This document shows, in pieces, positions 1 to 7,643 of a stretch of DNA of 12,655 nucleotides. The position numbers and the translations under genes were made by a program. Numbering within the stretch: position 1 is the first letter of the stretch; each line of letters starts with the position of its first letter. The stretch lies in NCBI GenBank assembly GCA_030622395.1, contig JAUXGF010000022.1, positions 1-12,655 on the forward strand, given 5' to 3'. This stretch comes from Calditrichaceae bacterium. Lineage in GTDB: Bacteria; Calditrichota; Calditrichia; Calditrichales; Calditrichaceae. The notes under the pieces were generated by a model, which saw only the letters and a program-made list of their open reading frames with translations, had not been told where the DNA came from and did not search any database.

Positions 1-138
1 TAAGTCTATAATTTTCTCATGTTTATCCCAAATAAGATATTCAATCAATGCAGTTGCCGCAAATACGCTGCATGTATTTCTTCTGCCTTGATGTTTTACT
101 TTCAGGGAATCAATCCTTAAATCAATTTTACCGACGAT
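1..138 (-). pseudogene. Start of a papain-like (C1-type) cysteine peptidase domain, frame-shifted from the TPR part, runs off the window
   Basis: The minus strand is open from 138 to the window edge and has no convincing start codon of its own. It reads KIDLRIDSLKVKHQGRRNTC and continues SVFAATALIEYLIW. The block Q-G-R-R-N-T-C-S-V-F-A resembles the active-site segment of papain-fold peptidases. The glutamine that would form the oxyanion hole (codon 88-90) lies six residues before the candidate nucleophile cysteine (codon 70-72), the same spacing as Q19-C25 in papain. This frame is one base off the TPR-like frame at 117-470. The two merge if the run of seven A (minus strand, 138-144) had eight. 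I infer that they were one protein with TPR units followed by a peptidase domain. The His and Asn of the active site would lie outside the window, so the family call rests on one motif. Confidence 0.5.
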
Positions 139-470
139 TTTTTTGGATGTTGATAATATCCGGATAAAGAGTCTTTTAATTTTTTATACTCTTTTTCAAA
201 AATTGAATAATTTATTTTCGTTTTTGTGAGTAACGAATCCCAATCGGCGTCCTTGAAATGAGTTTTAAATTTCTGTTGCTTAATCAAAAAATCATAATTT
301 GCATATCCGTTCTCGACAGCTTGCGATAAATATTGTGTAAATTTCTCAATATTATCAAGTTTCAAATTAATTTCGGCAGCATAATACAGTTCCGTACTTT
401 TTGCTTTTTTTGTTTCGAATGCTTTATCAAAAAGTTCGGCGGCTTTTTTATAATTGCGAGCGACAGGCAA
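117..470 (-). pseudogene. TPR-like protein fragment, 5'-truncated by a repeat and cut short by a frameshift
   Basis: This 117-codon frame encodes helical, TPR-like sequence: YKKAAELFDKAFETKKAKST, then ELYYAAEINLKLDNIEKFTQ. It ends with an A-ENGYANYDFL and F--ADWDSLL pattern that I associate with the end of TPR regions in Bacteroidota proteins of the TPR/DUF6624 or TPR/hydrolase kind. The only available start is a TTG (468-470) lying inside an inverted repeat (453-522). The same repeat supplies the in-frame upstream stop (480-482), so the first residues are repeat-derived and the original 5' end is missing. The frame ends at 117-119, just after a seven-A run, while the adjacent frame continues into a peptidase-like domain. 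Nothing TPR-like is seen beyond the repeat on the minus strand. It is probably a gene remnant; alternatively, it is a live gene with a sequencing error at the homopolymer and an unusual start. Confidence 0.55.
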
Positions 471-522
471 GCAATCTCTTTATTTAAACGTGAGATTGCT
501 TCGTTGCTGCATTCATCGCAAT
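453..522. repeat. Palindromic dispersed repeat (CATTGCGA...GCAATCTC type)
   Basis: The two arms, 453-478 and 492-522, form an imperfect inverted repeat. The inner stem is a perfect 10 bp (AAGCAATCTC at 469-478 against GAGATTGCTT at 492-501) around a 13-nt loop, and the outer stem is 7 bp (ATTGCGA at 453-459 against TCGCAAT at 516-522). From general knowledge, the motif CATTGCGA...GAAGCAATCTC is typical of short non-coding dispersed repeats found in many bacterial genomes. It carries no transposase. Short frames across it on both strands are by-products. Confidence 0.7.
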
Positions 523-644
523 GACAGCTAAAATCTTTACACAAATTCATTAATTCACCAATTCAATTTTTATCCTATAGAGACTCCCTCGTAGCAGTAC
601 TCCATCACTCCACCACCCCATTTCTTCAAGATTCTATTCTTCAA

Positions 645-678
645 AGACCTCAAAGGTTTGGGAAAACCTTTGAGGTCT
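645..678. repeat. Perfect 15-bp inverted repeat (hairpin)
   Basis: The arm AGACCTCAAAGGTTT (645-659) is exactly complementary to AAACCTTTGAGGTCT (664-678), with a 4-nt loop (660-663). The arms also contain the internal near-palindrome CCTCAAAGG/CCTTTGAGG. It is not followed by a proper T-run on either strand, so it is a weak terminator candidate. A dispersed repeat or a transcript-end hairpin is possible. Confidence 0.75.
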
Positions 679-867
679 CTTCTTCCACCACTCCATTGAT
701 CCTTCTTCACAATTCAATTCTTTCTTATCTTTTGTCATTATTTCATAGATTTAGTAAATTTATAAAATTTAATAAAAACAGGAATTTGGAACATACTTTT
801 TATGGTTTCGTTTTAGTTACAAGAATTTCAATAATATATTTAGATTAGATGTTCTTCAAACTCTGAT

Positions 868-1031
868 CCCGGCTTTCAGGCTGTTGCAGAATACTCAAAA
901 TGTCATTTCGAATTCCGATCCCGAATAATCGGGATATAACGTCAATAAAAACAATAAATATTTCGTTAAAAAATCCTCGAAATGACAGGGAAAACACTAG
1001 AGCAACACCCTGCTTTTCGGGATAAATTTTA
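868..1031. repeat. Composite inverted-repeat element, copy A (upstream of tamB)
   Basis: An inner element, 901-987, is bounded by a perfect 11-bp terminal inverted repeat (TGTCATTTCGA at 901-911, TCGAAATGACA at 977-987). It contains a small hairpin with a 7-bp stem (ATCCCGA 918-924, TCGGGAT 929-935). It is framed by an outer imperfect 20-nt inverted repeat, 868-887 and 1002-1021, whose arms share CCCG-N5-CAGG-N-TGTTGC. There is no coding sequence. The right end (1003-1031) matches 8411-8439 at 27 of 29 positions, and the inner termini match the element at 8256-8353, so two related copies lie in this window. I see no exact target-site duplication. Confidence 0.75.
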
Positions 1032-1035
1032 AAAA

Positions 1036-1043
1036 TATCTTTG
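1036..1043 (+). promoter_or_regulatory. Candidate promoter -7 element before tamB
   Basis: TATCTTTG matches exactly the -7 consensus known from Bacteroidota (TAnnTTTG). A T-rich tetramer at 1014-1017 lies 18 nt upstream, roughly where the -33 TTTG would be. Transcription would begin only a few bases before the ATG at 1059, giving a very short leader, which fits the lack of a Shine-Dalgarno site there. A similar motif precedes lpxD. This is inference from motif only. Confidence 0.3.
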
Positions 1044-1058
1044 GATAGTCTTTAGTTC

Positions 1059-4000
1059 ATGAAAAGAATTATTTTAATTATATCATTTATAATAACTGTA
1101 CTCGGTATCTCAATAACAGCTTCTCCATATCTGTTAAAAATTGTTGGATTGGATAAGCCCTTTAAGAGCTATTTAGTCTCTAAAATTATTGATGATAAAA
1201 AGAGCAGTATTGATATACAAAATTTTAATATTGGTTTAGGAAAATTAGAATTAACAAATTTTTCTTTAGCTTCTAAAGATGAACAATTCAAATTAAGGGT
1301 AAACTTAATAGAATTTGAGTTCAATTTTTGGGATTTATTTTTAAATCCTGCTCAGCCTCAAAATGCGCTAAGCGCTATTAAGTTGATAAAACCCCGTTTA
1401 ATCCTTCAAAAAATTAAAAATAATACTTCGCCGGAAAATAAAACAGATGATTCCAACCCCGAACAATATAACCTGCTGTTCGAGAAAGTTAGTAAATTAC
1501 AGTCTATTAAAGAAATTCAAATTCGCGACGGACGCATTATCTGGAAAAAGAAAAGCGGAGAATATGTTGCATTAGCTCAAAATTTATATGGCTGGATTAA
1601 CACAAAAGATTTTACAGATATCCGCCTTGACGCCGAAGGTACAATATTTTCCGCAGCTAATGAAAATTTTAAATTAACTTCAAATATAGATCTATTTGAA
1701 AAACATTTTAAGGCAATAGTGAAACTTGTTAAATATGAAGTTAATAATTCTGCGCTGCCTTATTTTACAAAAGAGGTCAGAGTGGATAAAGGAACGCTGA
1801 CCGGAGAAATTATTTTTGAGAATAATGGCTTCAAAATTGACAGCACAAATATAAATGGCAAAGTATCAGTTAAAAATCTTGATTTATCAATTGATAATAA
1901 TAAACTGAATAATGTTGGATTAGAAATTAATATTAACGACAATCATTTATTGTTATCAAATGTCGGTGGAAATTATTTTGATACGCCGTTTCTGTTAAAT
2001 GCGGAAATCAATAATGTGTTCAAACCTGAAATTTTTGGGCAGCTCATCTCAAAAGGTTTGCCGGCGCAACATTTGGAACGCTATTTATCAACCAATTTAT
2101 TTAATAGTTCTAAGATTAATTTAATAACCGAATTTGAATTAACTGAAAATGATCCTAAAATTAAAGCTATTATTCAAGCGGAAGTTCTTCACATTAAAGA
2201 GAAAGGATATCTAAAAAATCTTTTAGCCAAATTAACCTGGACGACGCAGCAGTTTATGATTAATCATATATCCGCTGATTATCGGGATATTGCAATAAAT
2301 GGTTTTGGCGGCTACAATCCATCCGATAACAATCTTAAGATCAGCTTAAGCGGTCAACATAAATCGGGTAAACACATTATTTTTGACCAGCTCTCCGATA
2401 AAACTCAAAAGCTCGCTTTAAACATTGCTGTTAATACAAGTAATAAAGTTACACAGGGAAAATGGTTTTATTCTATCGCTGGGGAATCAGATACTCTTTT
2501 AGTTATGAACGGCTCTATCCATGGAAGCAGCGATCAATTGAATGTTAATTTATTGAATTCAAATTTTCCGGATATGCAGGCTTCTATTAAAATAAAAAAT
2601 TTACTGGGAAAAGTTTTAATAACTAACGCTCATTTAATAAATTTTCCTGTGAGCGCTTTCGCATCCGAGCCTTTTGTTCATAATTCCCTTGATCGATTTT
2701 ATACGGATATAAGTTTATCAGGATACTTAAATAATCTGAGCGGCGGCATAACGGTTATTGACAAATATAATAGTAATAATGATTTTAAGCTTAACGCCTC
2801 TATATTAAATCTGTTATCTGCTTATAAACAAGTAAGGGGAGGCATTGAGCTAAAAGGCTTGTTTGGTTTTTACGAGTTTGATTTAAGCAATGATTTCTTA
2901 GGCGGAACTTTTAATTTCCCCGACGGTATAGATGGTGAACTTTATCTTGATTTTACTAAAGAGGAGCACTTAAGCGGCATAATCAACTTTAGCGATTTTA
3001 ATATTATGCAGGCGTTTGTCGATTCATCATTAACGGATGATTTCCATCTTTTAGGGAATGTAAATGGGAAAGTTAATATTAGCGGCGATGTTTCTAATCC
3101 TGTATTTAAAGCGAATTTATATGGCGATAAATTTGTATTAAACGACGTCGGATACTATCAGGCTGAATTAATTCTTAATGCAGATCGAACAAAAATAAAT
3201 GTTGATTCTTTAACAATAAGCTTAAATAATACTCCAATACTTGAAGGAGAATTAGGTTTTTCATTTGTAGATAATAATATCACCGGATTTTTTACGGGCG
3301 AGGAAATTGATGTTGAGCGGATGTTAACTACAACGTCAAATAAAAATAAATTTCTAACCGGGATCGGGTCATATTTAATGAAATTAAGCGGCAGCATTGA
3401 TTCGCCCCGCATTAATGCTTTAGTCGATATAAAAAACGGCGTTTTGGATGATATTGCATTTGACGATTTTCAATTTTCAATAAGAGACAGCGTATCTCAC
3501 GATGGGAAAATATATAATTTTAAAGATCATATAATCTCTTTAGAAAATTTATCATTTGTGAAAAGAGGACGCTTCAATTTAAGCAGCGTGGGCATATTAC
3601 CTTTTAATTCATCAGATCAAATTGATATGGTTGTTAAATTTAACGGTGATATTTTAAGCCTTTTGCCGTATTGGCAATCTTTTTTTCTTGACGGCGCGTC
3701 ACTTGCGGATATTACTGTTAAATTAGGAGGCGCTTATGATGATGTGTCAATCGAAAGCGGGAATATCGAAATTGAACGAGGTGAATTGTGGCTTAAAAAC
3801 GTTGCTTCGCATATCGAAAATATTCATGGGAAAATAGAACTTAAGAAAGGAAGCAACGAAGTTAATATTATTAATCTTAAGTGCAGCGTTAAGGATGAGA
3901 CATTAACTCTCAATACTATTAGAGATGTGATAACAACGAAAGGGGATAGATTAAAACATTGGTACTTTAAAGGAATTGATCTCGATTTCGGAATTCTAAA

Positions 4001-5210
4001 ATTAGAGACATCAGGCGAAGGAGCCGAATTGAATATTCCGGGATTAATGGCAAAAGAAGAATCGGGGAATTTACACCTATCCGGTAAAGATGAAGAATAT
4101 TTTTACTTTGCCGGACCGGTTAAACATCCTGTTGCCAGAGGCGTTGTAACTTTGTATAATGCAACATTGACCTATCCTTTTATCACTAATAAAAAGCCGA
4201 ATGCCAAGCCGTCAAAAGCAGTGCGGTTTTTAAAAAATATGGAATGGGATGTACTTTTAAAATCTGGTGAAGATGTAATGTATGTAAGAGAAATTCCCGC
4301 CTACATTGATAAAGTTAATACAGAGATATATGTTGATGAATCCAGTCAGGGGTTGAATTTTAAAGGTATAATCAACGAGAAAACATTTAGACCTGTGGGG
4401 GAATTAACCGCCAGCCGCGGAAGATTGGAATATCTTGATCAAAATTTCAAAGTTGACCGTTTTGCTATAGAATTTAATGAATATGATATACTACCGCGTG
4501 TTTCCGGTCAGGCATGGACGACTATTCGCGACAGCGTTGGGGCTGTTCCCAAAACTATTTATTTGCAGTTATATATAATTGATGAGGAAACCGGTCTCGA
4601 AAGACAGCAGGGCAGTTGGGAAAATTTCAAGTTTAAATTAGTGTCAGCCGACCCGCAAATAGGAGAAACACAAGAGCAGGTTTTAGCCTACCTTGGATTT
4701 TCCGTAACTAATATAAAAGAAAAAGCCACAAGCGTTGGCGGCGCAATGACGGAAAAATATCTGATTCGACCGCTGCTAAGACCAATTGAACGGGCAGTGG
4801 AAAGAGGTTTAGGATTAGATTTGTTCCGCATTAATTCAAATATTGCAAAAAATATATTCTATAGTAGTCTAAGCATACAAGACAAGTATGTTAACAACGG
4901 CTTAAATATTGATCCTTTTAGCACAAATACACCATACCTGTTTTTAATGCAAAGTTCGGAAGTAACAGTTGGGAAATATCTTTCCCAGAATTTATATTTA
5001 ACTTATACGGGACAATTGGTATCTGTTTACAATCAATCTCAAACCGAATTTGACTTTAATCATTCATTCGGTATTGAATATCGCTTTTTACGGAATATTT
5101 TATTGGAATTCGAGTATGACCGTGAGTTAATGGGCATTTATAAATTTCATAATCAGAAACAGTATTTAGAAGATTTTAAAATTAGATTAAGACACTCATT
5201 CACATTTTAA
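1059..5210 (+). CDS. tamB: TamB-like translocation/assembly module protein (DUF490)
   Basis: This 1383-residue protein has an N-terminal signal anchor (about residues 4-25, hydrophobic IILIISFIITVLGI), followed by a very long, low-complexity beta-rich region with many G-x-hydrophobic strands, as in AsmA/TamB proteins. The C-terminal part carries the family hallmarks: GRLEYLDQNFKVDRFAIEF, then IYLQLYIIDEETGLE, then SADPQIGETQEQVLAYLGFS (from residue 1196). The last 80 residues look like amphipathic strands and end in phenylalanine. TamB spans the periplasm as a groove-shaped bridge between inner and outer membrane. It works with an Omp85 partner in assembling outer-membrane proteins and is implicated in phospholipid transport. 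The stop lies 14 bases before the bamA start, which suggests cotranscription and a BamA/TamB pairing, and no TamA is seen here. The ATG at 1059 has no clear Shine-Dalgarno site but gives a complete signal anchor. Length is typical for the family. Confidence 0.9.
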   Translation: MKRIILIISFIITVLGISITASPYLLKIVGLDKPFKSYLVSKIIDDKKSSIDIQNFNIGLGKLELTNFSLASKDEQFKLRVNLIEFEFNFWDLFLNPAQPQNALSAIKLIKPRLILQKIKNNTSPENKTDDSNPEQYNLLFEKVSKLQSIKEIQIRDGRIIWKKKSGEYVALAQNLYGWINTKDFTDIRLDAEGTIFSAANENFKLTSNIDLFEKHFKAIVKLVKYEVNNSALPYFTKEVRVDKGTLTGEIIFENNGFKIDSTNINGKVSVKNLDLSIDNNKLNNVGLEININDNHLLLSNVGGNYFDTPFLLNAEINNVFKPEIFGQLISKGLPAQHLERYLSTNLFNSSKINLITEFELTENDPKIKAIIQAEVLHIKEKGYLKNLLAKLTWTTQQFMINHISADYRDIAINGFGGYNPSDNNLKISLSGQHKSGKHIIFDQLSDKTQKLALNIAVNTSNKVTQGKWFYSIAGESDTLLVMNGSIHGSSDQLNVNLLNSNFPDMQASIKIKNLLGKVLITNAHLINFPVSAFASEPFVHNSLDRFYTDISLSGYLNNLSGGITVIDKYNSNNDFKLNASILNLLSAYKQVRGGIELKGLFGFYEFDLSNDFLGGTFNFPDGIDGELYLDFTKEEHLSGIINFSDFNIMQAFVDSSLTDDFHLLGNVNGKVNISGDVSNPVFKANLYGDKFVLNDVGYYQAELILNADRTKINVDSLTISLNNTPILEGELGFSFVDNNITGFFTGEEIDVERMLTTTSNKNKFLTGIGSYLMKLSGSIDSPRINALVDIKNGVLDDIAFDDFQFSIRDSVSHDGKIYNFKDHIISLENLSFVKRGRFNLSSVGILPFNSSDQIDMVVKFNGDILSLLPYWQSFFLDGASLADITVKLGGAYDDVSIESGNIEIERGELWLKNVASHIENIHGKIELKKGSNEVNIINLKCSVKDETLTLNTIRDVITTKGDRLKHWYFKGIDLDFGILKLETSGEGAELNIPGLMAKEESGNLHLSGKDEEYFYFAGPVKHPVARGVVTLYNATLTYPFITNKKPNAKPSKAVRFLKNMEWDVLLKSGEDVMYVREIPAYIDKVNTEIYVDESSQGLNFKGIINEKTFRPVGELTASRGRLEYLDQNFKVDRFAIEFNEYDILPRVSGQAWTTIRDSVGAVPKTIYLQLYIIDEETGLERQQGSWENFKFKLVSADPQIGETQEQVLAYLGFSVTNIKEKATSVGGAMTEKYLIRPLLRPIERAVERGLGLDLFRINSNIAKNIFYSSLSIQDKYVNNGLNIDPFSTNTPYLFLMQSSEVTVGKYLSQNLYLTYTGQLVSVYNQSQTEFDFNHSFGIEYRFLRNILLEFEYDRELMGIYKFHNQKQYLEDFKIRLRHSFTF

Positions 5211-5214
5211 GCTT

Positions 5215-5219
5215 GGAGG
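5215..5219 (+). promoter_or_regulatory. Ribosome binding site that decides the bamA start
   Basis: GGAGG lies 5 bases before the GTG at 5225. The longer frame could begin at the TTG at 5213, but that codon overlaps this site, so the GTG is the better start. Confidence 0.75.
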
Positions 5220-5224
5220 AAAAG

Positions 5225-7549
5225 GTGCGGAAATTTGTCTGGATTTTGTTCATCTTATTGATTGGTTTTTTCGAGTTAAATGCGCAGGCGCAAAAAATAA
5301 AACTTAACTCAATAACTATAGAAGGAAATGAAACAGCGGATGCCGGCTCAATTCGATTGAATTCGGGTCTGTCTGCCGGAATAGAAATTACCGGTGAAGA
5401 TTTACAACAGGCTGTTAAAAATTTATGGTCATTGCATATTTTTTCAGACATTCAAATTTATGTCAATGATCAAACAATACAGGGTTTAGATCTGCTGATA
5501 AAAGTAAAAGAGTTTCCTCGATTAAGCGACGTCAAAATTAGCGGGTATGACGAACTATCAAAAGAGGACGTGGAAGATGAAATTAATACCTACCGTGGAA
5601 TGGTTATTACGCCATACAAGATTTCTCGGATGAAAAAAAATCTGTTAAACAAATATCATGAGGAAGGTTATTTGTTAGCGGAAGTAAAAATTGACACGCT
5701 TAGCGCAGGGAAAAAGCGCGTTAATTTGGATATAAATATAAAAGAAGGGGAAGAGGTTCAGGTAGAAAAAATTCAATTTCATGACAATGAAAATTTTGAT
5801 GATGAAGATTTAAGAGATGAGATGGATGAGATTAAAGAAGACACATGGTGGCGCAGCGCTGATTTTGATCCAAAGAAATATGAGGAAGATAAAAAATTAA
5901 TAGTGCAATTCTATAAAGAAAATGGATTTAGGGATGCGGAGATAGTAAGGGATTCTATTTCATATAATGAAGACAAGACAGACCTTTATATTGATATATG
6001 GGTTTATGAAGGGAATAAATATTATTTTGGCGAGATTACTTTCGATGGCAATGTAATTTTTTCCGATGAAGAAATGACAGCAAATTTAGATATTAGCAGA
6101 GGCGATATTTACGACCAGAAAAAATATGACGAAGGTATCCGCGATCGTTTACAGAAAATGTATTACAATCAAGGCTATTTATTCGCTCAGATACAACCCA
6201 GAGAAGTGCCTGTGTGCGAAGACACGCTTAATGTATATTTTAATGTTATTGAAGGGCATGTCGTTCACGTTAAAGAGATAGTCATAACCGGTAATAGTAA
6301 AACACATGAAAAAGTGATCCGCCGTGAATTTAAGCTGCATCCCGGCGACGTCTTTAACAGCGCCAAGTTAGAACGTTCCATTCGTGATATTACTATATTA
6401 AACTATTTTGCTTATGCAACTCCTGATGTGCGTATGATTGAAAATGACGATAAAAATGTGAATTTAATTTTAGACGTCCAGGAAAAATCTACGGATATGG
6501 CAAATATGTCCGCCGGTTACAGTCAAAGGGACGGCATAATTGGCAGCCTTGGTTTAACATTTAACAACTTTTCATTAGGTCATCCTTTTTCCGGCGGAGA
6601 CGGGCAGCGTCTGGTATTTGACTGGCAGTTCGGGAGAATATACCGTTCTATTTCCATAAGTTTTACCGAACCCTGGCTTTTTAATACGCCGACCTTAGGC
6701 GGTTTCTCTGTATTTGATACGCGAAGCGGCGGCGGTTTTTACCCATGGTACAGACATGACAGAGGCGGTTCGCTTAGAATCGGCAGGCGTTTTTATTGGC
6801 CCGATAACTATTTTCGCGGCGACTGGATTTTAAGGATTGCCGAAACTTCAATTACAAATATACGTGATGCAGATTTACAAGAAAGATATTCATTGTACGG
6901 AAGTCAAAGCGGCACTAAGCAAATTAGTCTTACTCAAATTATATCAAGAGATAGTAGGAATAATCCGGAATTTTCCACCAGGGGTTCAGTTAATACATTT
7001 AGCGCTGAACTTTCCGGAGGCCCGCTTCAGGGCGACCAGCATTTTTTTAAGGGTATATTTTCTACAGAATGGTTTGTTCCTTTACCGTATGGACTGGTAT
7101 TATATAGTCATCATAAATACGGCGTAATAAAAGAGTTGAAGAAAAACTCCGTTATTCTGTTCGGCGAATATTTTTATATCGGTGGCAGCGGGCTTGGTTT
7201 TTCCGAAGGAATGCGCGGATATGACGATGGGCAAATCGGTCCTTTAACGTCGTCCGGCAGACCGCTTGGCGGTAAATCAATGGTTAAAAGCACTTTAGAA
7301 TTACGATTTCCTATTGCGCCCAATCCTACAATTTTCGGATTGCTTTTTGCAGAAGGTGGAAATGCCTGGGAAGAAGCAAGCCAGACCAATCCTTTTGATC
7401 TACGCCGCTCTTTAGGCGCCGGTGTGAGGTTATTTATGCCGATGATTGGAATTATAGGAATCGATTTTGGCTATGGGTTTGATTATTTCAATGAATATGG
7501 TCAGCGAAAAGGGCAGTGGAAAGTGCACTTTCAGTTTGGAAGATTTTAA
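5225..7549 (+). CDS. bamA: Outer membrane protein assembly factor BamA (Omp85 family)
   Basis: BamA is the outer-membrane insertase that folds beta-barrel proteins. From the chosen GTG the protein has 774 residues. A signal peptide (about 1-22, cleavage after NAQA) is followed by five POTRA domains at about 23-98, 99-176, 177-264, 265-345 and 346-422. Each ends in a strand such as VNLDINIKEGE, LYIDIWVYEG or VNLILDVQEKS. A 16-stranded barrel fills 423-774. The conserved loop-6 motif is present as MRGYDDGQIGP (residues 663-673; VRGF in E. coli), and the chain ends in a barrel strand with terminal phenylalanine (VHFQFGRF), the OMP recognition signal. POTRA3 contains a WWRS insertion-like segment. 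It sits between tamB and a Skp homologue. TamL or TamA are alternatives within Omp85, but five POTRAs and the skp-lpx context favour BamA. Confidence 0.93.
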   Translation: MRKFVWILFILLIGFFELNAQAQKIKLNSITIEGNETADAGSIRLNSGLSAGIEITGEDLQQAVKNLWSLHIFSDIQIYVNDQTIQGLDLLIKVKEFPRLSDVKISGYDELSKEDVEDEINTYRGMVITPYKISRMKKNLLNKYHEEGYLLAEVKIDTLSAGKKRVNLDINIKEGEEVQVEKIQFHDNENFDDEDLRDEMDEIKEDTWWRSADFDPKKYEEDKKLIVQFYKENGFRDAEIVRDSISYNEDKTDLYIDIWVYEGNKYYFGEITFDGNVIFSDEEMTANLDISRGDIYDQKKYDEGIRDRLQKMYYNQGYLFAQIQPREVPVCEDTLNVYFNVIEGHVVHVKEIVITGNSKTHEKVIRREFKLHPGDVFNSAKLERSIRDITILNYFAYATPDVRMIENDDKNVNLILDVQEKSTDMANMSAGYSQRDGIIGSLGLTFNNFSLGHPFSGGDGQRLVFDWQFGRIYRSISISFTEPWLFNTPTLGGFSVFDTRSGGGFYPWYRHDRGGSLRIGRRFYWPDNYFRGDWILRIAETSITNIRDADLQERYSLYGSQSGTKQISLTQIISRDSRNNPEFSTRGSVNTFSAELSGGPLQGDQHFFKGIFSTEWFVPLPYGLVLYSHHKYGVIKELKKNSVILFGEYFYIGGSGLGFSEGMRGYDDGQIGPLTSSGRPLGGKSMVKSTLELRFPIAPNPTIFGLLFAEGGNAWEEASQTNPFDLRRSLGAGVRLFMPMIGIIGIDFGYGFDYFNEYGQRKGQWKVHFQFGRF

Positions 7550-7643
7550 TTTATTTTATATATTATATGATTGATTAAATTATAAGAAAATAGTTATTAA
7601 TAAAGCAGAGTTCTTAAACATATTCTTTTATTAGGAGGAAATT
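7550..7643 (+). other. Short bamA-skp spacer with a strong ribosome binding site
   Basis: This 94-base spacer is extremely AT-rich and has no convincing terminator. It ends with AGGAGG (7633-7638), 5 bases before the GTG start of skp. A promoter here is possible but I see no clear motif. Confidence 0.5.

Larger units (their letters stand above)
480..1058. other. Gene-free intergenic region with repeats
   Basis: No plausible coding sequence is seen on either strand. The region holds the right arm of the palindromic repeat (to 522), a CT-rich stretch with repeated CCATCACTCC/CCACCACTCC words (about 600-705) around a perfect hairpin, very AT-rich sequence (about 720-860), and a composite inverted-repeat element (868-1031) that ends just before tamB. 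I see no tRNA or riboswitch. Confidence 0.65.

Noticed and set aside
333..550. Short frames on both strands across the left-hand repeat
   Set aside because: They are shadows of the TPR-like frame and of the palindromic repeat, with no protein-like features.
645..678. Intrinsic terminator
   Set aside because: The hairpin is strong, but no run of T follows it on either strand, so it is recorded as an inverted repeat only.
868..1031. CRISPR array or complete insertion sequence
   Set aside because: There are no regularly spaced direct repeats, no transposase frame and no exact target-site duplication.
5213..5227. TTG at 5213 as the bamA start
   Set aside because: The TTG overlaps the Shine-Dalgarno site GGAGG (5215-5219). 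GTG 5225 has ideal spacing and begins a clean signal peptide.
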